DNA of 6,287 nt from Clostridia bacterium (lineage in GTDB: Bacteria; Bacillota; Clostridia; Oscillospirales; Acutalibacteraceae), in the NCBI GenBank assembly GCA_017559885.1, contig JAFYQN010000163.1, positions 1 to 6,287 of the forward strand, written 5' to 3'. The position numbers and the translations under genes were made by a program. Each line of letters opens with the position of its first letter. The stretch's first letter is position 1. The notes beneath the pieces are model-generated. The model did not search any database and was not told the DNA's origin. It was given only the letters and a program-made list of their open reading frames with translations. Positions 1 through 6,059 of the stretch are shown piece after piece.

Positions 1-1
1 A

Positions 2-259
2 TTTAATAAAAAAATACCAATTAATATCGCTTGTGAACAATATAAAATAACAAATAAAAAGTCGGTCACGTATCAGAGCAACGCACTTGAAGAAATGCTA
101 TATAATGAAATAAAAAAACAAGTTAAAAGTCATAATTTTATTAGCGCATTAGAAACGCAAAAAGTAATAATAAATACACCAAAAGGTATAATACTTAAAA
201 TTACGTATGATTGCGAAGAAAATATTGCCATACAAGATGAAATTTTAATGGATACTTAA
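2..259 (+). CDS. yqfD: Sporulation protein YqfD, C-terminal fragment (5' end outside window)
   Basis: The frame is open from the window edge to a TAA at 257-259 and gives the last 85 residues of a protein. The visible part is lysine- and glutamate-rich (an ALEEMLYNEIKKQ helix), followed by a beta-rich end reading ILKITYDCEENIAIQDEI. That ending resembles the C-terminus of the YqfD family, where a strand is followed by an 'E-N/D-I-A' segment a few residues before the stop. Known of the family: YqfD is a membrane-associated protein of roughly 400 residues, made under mother-cell sporulation control in Bacillus, with no defined biochemical activity. Its position immediately before phoH is the usual one in Firmicutes and is the strongest support. 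No terminator follows it, so its transcripts could read into phoH. The identification rests on a short, weakly conserved tail plus context. Confidence 0.75.
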   Translation, partial: FNKKIPINIACEQYKITNKKSVTYQSNALEEMLYNEIKKQVKSHNFISALETQKVIINTPKGIILKITYDCEENIAIQDEILMDT

Positions 260-260
260 A

Positions 261-290
261 TTGACATTTAATATATATTTGGTGTATAAT
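261..290 (+). promoter_or_regulatory. Sigma-A-type promoter for the phoH-mutS2 operon
   Basis: A perfect -35 box TTGACA (261-266) and a perfect -10 box TATAAT (285-290) are separated by 18 bases. Transcription would start near 297, leaving a leader of about 35 bases before the phoH ATG. The -35 box begins only two bases after the yqfD stop codon, so the housekeeping operon appears to have its own vegetative promoter, separate from the sporulation gene upstream. A second TATAAT lies at 302-307 with a weaker TTGGTG (279-284) 17 bases upstream of it, a possible overlapping secondary promoter. The boxes are seen directly; activity is inferred. Confidence 0.8.
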
Positions 291-331
291 AATATAGAAT
301 ATATAATCGGATATATTGGGAGTTAAAAATT

Positions 332-1294
332 ATGGAATTGCTTATCGACATCGAGCGTGTAGAACAACTTGTAAATCTTTTTGGTAATCTCGATGAAAAC
401 ATTAAACGGCTTGAAAATAAATACAACGTTTCTATTACCTCACATTCGGGTCAATTAAAAATTATTGGCGAAACGGTTAACGTATCTAACGCTTCGCGCG
501 CTATTAATTGTCTGCTTGAAATTATAAACAAAGGCGAGCCAATTACATCGCAAAACATTGATTACGTTATCAATATGGTGGCCGATGATGACGACGATAA
601 AATCTCACGTATTACCAATGCCGATTGTATTTGTGTAACCGCAAAAGGCAAACCCATAAAACCGAAAACTTTAGGTCAACGCAAATATGTCGAAGCAATA
701 AAAAACAACACTATAACAATTGGTGTAGGTCCTGCAGGTACGGGTAAAACCTATCTTGCGGTAGCGCTTGCAGTTAATGCCTTTCGTGCAAAACAGGTTA
801 ATCGCATCATTTTGACTCGTCCTGCCGTTGAAGCAGGAGAAAAATTGGGCTTTTTACCCGGTGACTTACAACAAAAAGTTGACCCATATCTGCGACCGCT
901 ATACGATGCGCTCTACGATATGCTTGGAGCCGAAAATTTTCAACGTTGTCAAGAACGCGGCGATATAGAGGTAGCCCCACTTGCCTATATGCGCGGACGC
1001 ACACTGGACGACAGTTTTATTATTCTTGACGAAGCGCAAAATACGACACAAGAACAAATGAAAATGTTTTTAACCCGTTTAGGTTTTAATTCAAAAGCTG
1101 TTGTAACGGGTGACGTTACCCAAATCGACCTACCGGGTGATAAAAAATCGGGTCTTAAACAAGCAGTCCAAATACTAAAAGGTATTGACGATATTGCAAT
1201 TACCAAACTTAGCGCAAAAGACGTTGTTCGTCACCGCTTGGTACAGGAAATTATAAACGCATACGAAAGGAACGGAGAAAAAAATGAAGGTTAA
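332..1294 (+). CDS. phoH: PhoH family P-loop ATPase
   Basis: This is a 320-residue protein, the normal length for Firmicutes PhoH. The N-terminal part (about residues 1-85) has the KH-like region typical of the family, with a GNLDENI segment followed by a strand and a helix. A short acidic run (residues 85-89) and a linker lead to the conserved IKPKTLGQRKYV stretch before the ATPase domain. Walker A is GPAGTGKT at 133-140 and Walker B is FIILDEAQ at 229-236. The family blocks LTRPAVEAGEKLGFLPGD, KVDPYLRPLYDAL, APLAYMRGRTLDD, QMKMFLTRLGF and VTGDVTQIDLPG are all present. PhoH proteins are cytoplasmic ATPases thought to act on RNA, and they are commonly linked to YbeY; the exact substrate is not established. 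The ATG has a GGGAG site (318-322) nine bases upstream. It is the first gene of the operon and overlaps ybeY by 11 bases. Confidence 0.96.
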   Translation: MELLIDIERVEQLVNLFGNLDENIKRLENKYNVSITSHSGQLKIIGETVNVSNASRAINCLLEIINKGEPITSQNIDYVINMVADDDDDKISRITNADCICVTAKGKPIKPKTLGQRKYVEAIKNNTITIGVGPAGTGKTYLAVALAVNAFRAKQVNRIILTRPAVEAGEKLGFLPGDLQQKVDPYLRPLYDALYDMLGAENFQRCQERGDIEVAPLAYMRGRTLDDSFIILDEAQNTTQEQMKMFLTRLGFNSKAVVTGDVTQIDLPGDKKSGLKQAVQILKGIDDIAITKLSAKDVVRHRLVQEIINAYERNGEKNEG

Positions 1295-1766
1295 AGTAAA
1301 TATTACTAACGCTCAAGATGACACAAAAATTCCCGTTGGTACAAAACTTCTTGTACGTAAGGCATGTGTTGCAACGCTTGTTGAAGAAAACTTCCCCGAT
1401 AACGCCGAGGTCGACGTTACTTTTGTAAACGATGAACAAATAAGGGAATATAACAATCAGTTTAGAAATATAGATAAATCTACCGACGTTTTATCATTTC
1501 CTCTTGGCGAAGACGGTGTATATGACACCAACCCCGAAACAGGTAATAAAATGCTTGGCGATGTAGTTATTTCCATTGACCATGCGCTTGCGCAAGCCGA
1601 TCTTTTCGGTCACGGTCTGCGTCGTGAAATAGGGTATTTAACAGTTCATTCAATGCTTCATTTGCTCGGTTATGACCACGTAAACGGCGGTATGGAAAAA
1701 ACCGTTATGCGCGAAAAAGAAGAAGTAATACTTAAAAAATTAGGACTTGAAATTACAAAGGTGTAA
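1284..1766 (+). CDS. ybeY: Endoribonuclease YbeY (rRNA maturation factor)
   Basis: This is a 160-residue protein, standard for the family. The zinc-binding signature H-x3-H-x5-H is intact as HSMLHLLGYDH, with His122, His126 and His132. The upstream block FRNIDKSTDVLSFP contains Arg61, which corresponds to the conserved catalytic-site arginine, and LGDVVIS follows at 91-97. YbeY is a cytoplasmic metallo-RNase involved in 16S rRNA 3'-end processing and ribosome quality control. The ATG is preceded by GGAG (1274-1277) six bases upstream, located inside the end of phoH; the 11-base overlap suggests translational coupling with phoH. The era ribosome binding site is embedded in its last codons. In B. 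subtilis dgkA and cdd separate this gene from era; here they are absent and only three bases intervene. Confidence 0.96.
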   Translation: MKVKVNITNAQDDTKIPVGTKLLVRKACVATLVEENFPDNAEVDVTFVNDEQIREYNNQFRNIDKSTDVLSFPLGEDGVYDTNPETGNKMLGDVVISIDHALAQADLFGHGLRREIGYLTVHSMLHLLGYDHVNGGMEKTVMREKEEVILKKLGLEITKV

Positions 1767-1769
1767 GCT

Positions 1770-2699
1770 ATGGAACAAAAATCTGCATTTATAACTATTA
1801 TTGGTAGACCAAACGTTGGTAAGTCGTCGTTACTTAACAAAATCGTTGGTCAAAAGGTTGCTATAGTATCGGACAAACCACAAACTACACGAACCAAAAT
1901 TATGGGTGTTGTAACAAACGATGATACACAACTTGTTTTTATTGATACGCCCGGTTTTCATAAACCGCACAACCTACTCGGCGACAGTATGATTAAAGCT
2001 GTAAAAGATGGTATGAGCGACGTTGACGGCGCAGTACTTGTTGTTGATGCGTGTCCTGATTTTAAACTTGATTTTGAAAATTTGCCACCTGCGGAATTAG
2101 CATTACTTGAAAACGCAAGGCAGAAAAAACTTAAATGCATTTTGGTAATCAATAAAATTGATTTACTTAAAGATAAAGAAGCGTTATTTGGCATTATTAC
2201 CGCATACGCAAAACTTTATGATTTTGAAGCGGTTATACCGCTTTCGGCAAGAAGCGGCGACGGCGTTGATATACTTCTTGCCGAAATTAATAAGTTTGCA
2301 AAACCATCACCACATTTCTTTGCAAGCGATGATTTTACCGACCAACCCGAAAAGGTAATGGTTGCCGAAATGATTCGTGAAAAACTGCTTCGTTGCCTTT
2401 CAAAAGAAGTTCCTCACGGTGTTGCGGTTGACCTTGAAAAGTTTTACGAAACCGACACAGTAAACGGCGAACCCGTTTTACACGTTGATGCTGTAATATA
2501 CTGCGAAAAAGATTCTCACAAAGGAATTATAATAGGCAAGGGCGGCGAAATGCTTAAAAAAATAGGTACATACGCTCGAAAAGATATTGAAAATTTCTTT
2601 GGTATTAAAGCATCGGTAAAACTTTGGGTAAAGGTAAAAGAAGACTGGCGCAATCGTCAAGGACTTATACACACATTTGGTCTTGACAATCTTAACTAA
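1770..2699 (+). CDS. era: GTPase Era
   Basis: This is a 309-residue two-domain protein, slightly longer than the usual 295-301. GTPase motifs are in order: G1 GRPNVGKS (12-19), switch I with PQTTR (37-41), G3 DTPG (59-62), G4 NKID (128-131) and G5 SAR (159-161). The C-terminal KH domain carries GIIIGKGGEML (252-262) and the Era hallmark LWVKVKEDWRN (285-295). Era binds the 3' end of 16S rRNA and acts as a checkpoint in 30S subunit assembly, so it works with the adjacent YbeY. Compared with B. subtilis Era as I recall it, about seven extra residues lie between G3 and G4, around residues 94-115. The ATG is supported by AGGTG (1759-1763) six bases upstream, inside the last codons of ybeY, so coupled translation is likely. 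Confidence 0.97.
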   Translation: MEQKSAFITIIGRPNVGKSSLLNKIVGQKVAIVSDKPQTTRTKIMGVVTNDDTQLVFIDTPGFHKPHNLLGDSMIKAVKDGMSDVDGAVLVVDACPDFKLDFENLPPAELALLENARQKKLKCILVINKIDLLKDKEALFGIITAYAKLYDFEAVIPLSARSGDGVDILLAEINKFAKPSPHFFASDDFTDQPEKVMVAEMIREKLLRCLSKEVPHGVAVDLEKFYETDTVNGEPVLHVDAVIYCEKDSHKGIIIGKGGEMLKKIGTYARKDIENFFGIKASVKLWVKVKEDWRNRQGLIHTFGLDNLN

Positions 2700-2726
2700 A
2701 ATTTACTTAAATTACCTACCATAATA

Positions 2727-2762
2727 CAACCTTAAAAAACCACAATAATTTTGTGGAGGTTG
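2727..2762 (+). promoter_or_regulatory. RNA hairpin covering the yqzL ribosome binding site
   Basis: Two stacked inverted repeats are visible. The inner stem pairs CCACAA (2740-2745) with TTGTGG (2751-2756) around a five-base TAATT loop. The outer stem pairs CAACCT (2727-2732) with AGGTTG (2757-2762), with a seven-base A-rich bulge TAAAAAA on the 5' side only. Together they give 12 base pairs, and all five bases of the GGAGG Shine-Dalgarno sequence (2755-2759) are paired. No U-tract follows, so it is not an ordinary terminator. It may limit translation of the small downstream gene, and through it recO. Pairing is read directly from the sequence; regulation is inference. Confidence 0.55.
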
Positions 2763-2767
2763 ATGTT

Positions 2768-2929
2768 ATGCAAACAAATAAAGAATGGTTAAAATTTTTA
2801 ATTACGGGTAATCCAAAAGATTATTTAAAATATAAAAGTTCTAAAACCAAGCAACAACTCTACGGGGGTGAAGATACTGCGTATTACGACCGATGGCCTT
2901 GTGATAAAGGAAACGAATATAAGGGATAA
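2768..2929 (+). CDS. yqzL: YqzL-like small protein
   Basis: This is a 53-residue reading frame with an ideal GGAGG (2755-2759) eight bases before its ATG. The N-terminal part reads WLKFLITGNPKDYLKYK, which fits the W-K-x-F-x-x-T-G-x-x-x-x-Y-L-x-Y-K pattern of the YqzL family. That family is a short uncharacterised protein encoded between era and recO in many Firmicutes, exactly the position here. No function is known. There is no signal peptide or membrane segment; the protein is polar and basic in its first half. The conserved part ends near residue 24; the remaining tail continues out of frame across the start of recO, an overlap of about 60 bases. An alternative ATG five bases upstream opens a frame of only nine codons and is not credible. 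Family assignment relies on a short motif and synteny. Confidence 0.72.
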   Translation: MQTNKEWLKFLITGNPKDYLKYKSSKTKQQLYGGEDTAYYDRWPCDKGNEYKG

Positions 2930-3611
2930 CGACCGAATGATAACCATAATCACACGTGATTTGGGCGTTATTACCGCCTTTGTTAGAGGTGTCAAAAGCA
3001 TAAAAAGCAAGCGCGGCTCTGCTACGAGTTTGCTTAGTTTTTCAAACTTTTCACTCGAACTTAAAGGCGATACATATACAGTAAACGAAGCGTCAATCAA
3101 TAAGGTGTTTTTTGGCGCAGGCAGTGATATAATAACACTTACGGTCGCGCAATATTTTTGTGAACTTTGCAACGTTTTTAGACCATACGAAAATGAGTCG
3201 GAAGAGTTTTTACGTCTTGTACTTAATTCGTTACACTTTTTAACCGAAAACAAACGCTCTCCTGAATTAATAAAAGCAATTACCGAACTTCGCGTTGCGG
3301 TTATTGCAGGATACGCCCCAAACATTGTTGCTTGTGATGCTTGCGGCAAATTTGAAGATACGGTTATGTATTTTAAACTCGACGACGGCACGCTTTATTG
3401 CAAAGATTGTTATAAAGAAAACTGCGTATCAATAACACTTACGGTACTTCAGGCAATGAGGCATATTGTTTATTCAAAATTCGAACAACTTTATTCTTTC
3501 GAAATACCTGAAACTGCCGCAAAAGAACTGTCAAAACTATCTGAAAGATATATTACATATCAAACGGAACATAAATTTACTACCTTAGAATTCTTACGAG
3601 GAATTATATGA
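2868..3611 (+). CDS. recO: DNA repair protein RecO
   Basis: This is a 247-residue protein, typical for RecO. The N-terminal OB-fold is recognisable from DGLVIKETNIRDNDRMITI and the following DLGVITAFVRGVKS, matching the family pattern G-I/L-V-L...D-R-I-x-T-x-x-T-x-x-x-G. The C-terminal helical domain contains LRVAVIAGYAPN and a four-cysteine zinc site: Cys156, Cys159, Cys178 and Cys181. RecO helps load RecA onto SSB-coated single-stranded DNA in the RecFOR pathway and anneals strands. The start is uncertain. GTG at 2868 is the only standard start codon near the conserved domain, but it lacks a clear Shine-Dalgarno sequence. CTG at 2877 has GGGGGTG (2864-2870) six bases upstream and would give the N-terminal length seen in B. 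subtilis RecO. Translation is probably coupled to yqzL. It ends in an ATGA overlap with mutS2. Confidence 0.95.
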   Translation: MKILRITTDGLVIKETNIRDNDRMITIITRDLGVITAFVRGVKSIKSKRGSATSLLSFSNFSLELKGDTYTVNEASINKVFFGAGSDIITLTVAQYFCELCNVFRPYENESEEFLRLVLNSLHFLTENKRSPELIKAITELRVAVIAGYAPNIVACDACGKFEDTVMYFKLDDGTLYCKDCYKENCVSITLTVLQAMRHIVYSKFEQLYSFEIPETAAKELSKLSERYITYQTEHKFTTLEFLRGII

Positions 3612-5998
3612 AATACGATATTCTAAAACACGCAAAAACACTTGAGCTTGACACTATTTTATTAAAATTAGCAGGTGAGTGCTCAAGTGAGGATGCGTAC
3701 AATATGGCGCTTGAAATAGCGCCGCAAACCGATATTAATATTGTAAAACGCGACCTATCTCAAACCGAGGCCGCGTATTTGCTTATATCTAAATTTACGT
3801 CACCGTCATTTGGCGGAACAACAAATATTACATCTCAACTTTCACGCGCGGCTTTGGGCGCGACTCTCACACCGGGCGAATTGCTAAAAATTGCAAACGT
3901 ACTGCGTGTTATTCGTTCAGTACGCGCTTGGCGCGATAATTCATCTGCCGAAAAAGAAACATCTATCGATTATTTATTTAATGCGCTCGTTCCCAACAAA
4001 TTTTTAGAAGAAAAAATTACGTTTTGTATAAAAAGTGAAGATGAAATTGCCGATACAGCTTCAAGCGCATTGTGTGATATACGCCGTAAAATCACCTCAA
4101 AAAGCGCAAAAATACGCGAAAATCTTGATAAAATAGTTCGTGGACAACTTTCAAAATACCTGCAAGATGCCATTATTACGCAACGTGACGGTAGGTTTGT
4201 AGTACCTCTGAAAGCCGAGCATAAGGGAGAAATCTCGGGTATTATTCACGATACTTCTTCAAGTGGTTCAACGCTATTTATTGAACCAATGTCGGTAGTA
4301 GAGGTTAATAATGAAATTCGCGTTTTAAAAGCAAAAGAACAGGATGAGATTAATCGTATATTAGCTGAGTTATCTGCCATTTGCGCTGACTATGCCGATA
4401 GCATTAAACAGTCGTATAATGCGCTTGTAGAACTCGACTTAATCTTTGCAAAAGCCAAGCTTGCTTATAAAATGGGCGCCATAATGCCTAAAATCAACGA
4501 TAACGGCTTTGTTTACCTTAAACGAGCAAGACACCCACTAATTAACGGGAGGTCTGTGGTGCCAATTACGGTGACGTTAGGCGGTGACTATGACACCCTT
4601 ATTATTACAGGTCCAAATACAGGCGGTAAAACTGTTGCGCTTAAAACGTCGGGATTAATGTGCCTGATGGCTATGTCAGGTCTTATGATACCCTGTGACG
4701 ATAATAGTGAAATCGCAGTATTTAACAAAATATATGCCGATATTGGTGATGAACAAAGTATTGAGCAATCACTTTCAACCTTTTCATCGCACATGGTGAA
4801 TATTATCTCGATTTTAGAAGATTGCAACAGTAATTCACTTGTTTTATTTGATGAATTATGCGCAGGTACTGATCCCGTTGAGGGCGCCGCGCTTGCTAAG
4901 GCAATTCTTATTACACTGCAACAAAAAGGTGTTAAAACAGCTACTACAACACACTATCCCGAACTTAAGGCATACGCCTTGGATGCCGATAGGGTAGAGA
5001 ACGCAAGTTGCGAGTTTGACGTAGCTACGCTTAAACCAACCTATAATCTTATAATCGGTCAACCCGGTCGCTCTAATGCATTTGCTATTTCAAAACGTTT
5101 AGGTCTTAATGAAAATATTATTTCACTTGCAAACGACCAGCTTACCGAAGATGATTTACGTTTTGAAAATGTTGTAGCATCACTTGAAAAAGCTCGACAG
5201 GACGCCGAACGCGACCGTCGAGAGATGTCAAAAATGCGTGCTCAGGTTGCCGAAAGCAAAAAAAGAGTAGAACAAGCCGAACACGAATTTAAACTAAAAC
5301 AAGACAAAATAATGGAACAAGCTCGCGAAAAGGCAAGCGCAATTGTTGAAAGTACACGCTATAAATCAAGCCAACTACTTAACGAGCTTGAAGAAATGAA
5401 AAAACAACTCAACGCTGAAAACGCGGCGCAAAACGTGACACAAGCGCGTAGAGATTTTAAATCAACTCTTGGCGATATGGAAAACGAGGCAAATCCCGTT
5501 GTTGATAATTCGGTAGGGGAAGGACTTAAAAAAGCGCCTAATATTGGCGATATTGTAATTTTAAAAAGTTTTAACCGCGATGCCACCGTCGTTAAAGTAG
5601 AAGCCGATAAAAAACGACTTTACGTTATGTCGGGTTCTATGAAAATGTGGGTAGAATTCCAGGATTGTAAACTTAAAAAATCAAACGCTCCATCTACAGA
5701 AGCGCCTAAAAAACGCAATGTAACAGGAATTATGTCACGCGCCGAGCGAAATTTATCGGGCGAAATTGATATTCGCGGTCTTGCTACCGATGAAGCGCTC
5801 TTAGAGCTTGATAAATACATTGATGAGGCAGTTTTGGCAGGAATAGGTACAATTACCATTATTCACGGAAAAGGCACAGGAACGCTTCGTAAGAACGTAC
5901 AATCGCACCTACGCCACCATCGCAACATTAAAACCTTCCGCGTAGGACTTTTTGGCGAAGGCGAAAACGGTGTAACAATTGCGGAAATATCTGATTAA
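3608..5998 (+). CDS. mutS2: Endonuclease MutS2 with C-terminal SMR domain
   Basis: This is a 796-residue protein, close to the family's usual 780-790. It lacks the mismatch-recognition domain of MutS, as expected. The core contains RDGRFVVPLKAEHKGE and SGSTLFIEP (193-227). The ATPase has Walker A GPNTGGKT (335-342), DIGDEQSIEQSLSTFSSHM, Walker B LVLFDE ending at Asp415-Glu416, and the TTHYPELKAYA block. A charged coiled coil spans about 519-610, a KOW/SH3-like segment about 644-692, and the SMR nuclease domain runs from IDIRG (720-724) through HGKGTG (753-758). MutS2 has been described as an anti-recombination endonuclease and, in B. subtilis, as a factor that splits collided ribosomes. Residue 418 is Cys where MutS2 normally has Gly (DELCAGTDP). 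The ATG overlaps the recO stop by four bases, with GAGGA (3598-3602) five bases upstream. It is the last gene of the operon. Confidence 0.96.
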   Translation: MKYDILKHAKTLELDTILLKLAGECSSEDAYNMALEIAPQTDINIVKRDLSQTEAAYLLISKFTSPSFGGTTNITSQLSRAALGATLTPGELLKIANVLRVIRSVRAWRDNSSAEKETSIDYLFNALVPNKFLEEKITFCIKSEDEIADTASSALCDIRRKITSKSAKIRENLDKIVRGQLSKYLQDAIITQRDGRFVVPLKAEHKGEISGIIHDTSSSGSTLFIEPMSVVEVNNEIRVLKAKEQDEINRILAELSAICADYADSIKQSYNALVELDLIFAKAKLAYKMGAIMPKINDNGFVYLKRARHPLINGRSVVPITVTLGGDYDTLIITGPNTGGKTVALKTSGLMCLMAMSGLMIPCDDNSEIAVFNKIYADIGDEQSIEQSLSTFSSHMVNIISILEDCNSNSLVLFDELCAGTDPVEGAALAKAILITLQQKGVKTATTTHYPELKAYALDADRVENASCEFDVATLKPTYNLIIGQPGRSNAFAISKRLGLNENIISLANDQLTEDDLRFENVVASLEKARQDAERDRREMSKMRAQVAESKKRVEQAEHEFKLKQDKIMEQAREKASAIVESTRYKSSQLLNELEEMKKQLNAENAAQNVTQARRDFKSTLGDMENEANPVVDNSVGEGLKKAPNIGDIVILKSFNRDATVVKVEADKKRLYVMSGSMKMWVEFQDCKLKKSNAPSTEAPKKRNVTGIMSRAERNLSGEIDIRGLATDEALLELDKYIDEAVLAGIGTITIIHGKGTGTLRKNVQSHLRHHRNIKTFRVGLFGEGENGVTIAEISD

Positions 5999-5999
5999 C

Positions 6000-6030
6000 A
6001 AAAAAGACAGGATTTTATCCTGTCTTTTTT
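6000..6030. terminator. Bidirectional intrinsic terminator
   Basis: A perfect 14-base-pair inverted repeat (6000-6013 with 6017-6030) encloses a TTT loop. The inner stem GACAGGAT/ATCCTGTC is flanked by six A on the left and six T on the right. Read on the + strand, the T-run terminates mutS2 transcripts, beginning two bases after the mutS2 stop codon. Read on the - strand, the complementary A-run supplies the U-tract for the converging dehydrogenase gene, whose stop codon lies about 30 bases away. One element thus appears to serve both operons. Confidence 0.93.
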
Positions 6031-6059
6031 ATTGTATTAATTTATGATTAGTTATACCG

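Noticed and set aside
807..1439. Several - strand open frames of 60-75 codons opposite phoH and ybeY
   Set aside because: All lie opposite clearly conserved genes, lack recognisable motifs and overlap one another; chance frames are the simplest explanation.
2158..2358. A 66-codon + strand open frame inside era in another frame
   Set aside because: It lies wholly within the conserved Era coding region, and has no family resemblance and no convincing ribosome binding site.
2683..2713. Possible internal promoter at the end of era (TTGACA at 2683-2688)
   Set aside because: The -35 box is perfect, but at 18 bases only TTAAAT is found as a -10, lacking the key second-position A. The TTGACA also encodes Leu-Asp-Asn of Era. 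Too weak to list as a feature.
2740..2756. Inner hairpin considered as an intrinsic terminator after era
   Set aside because: There is no T-run after the stem; instead the 3' arm is the Shine-Dalgarno sequence of the next gene, so a role in translation fits better.
2825..3391. A 188-codon open frame on the - strand opposite yqzL and recO
   Set aside because: It is antisense to a well-conserved RecO frame, has no recognisable domain and no ribosome binding site that I can see, and its composition is what the reverse of recO codons would give. It is treated as a shadow.
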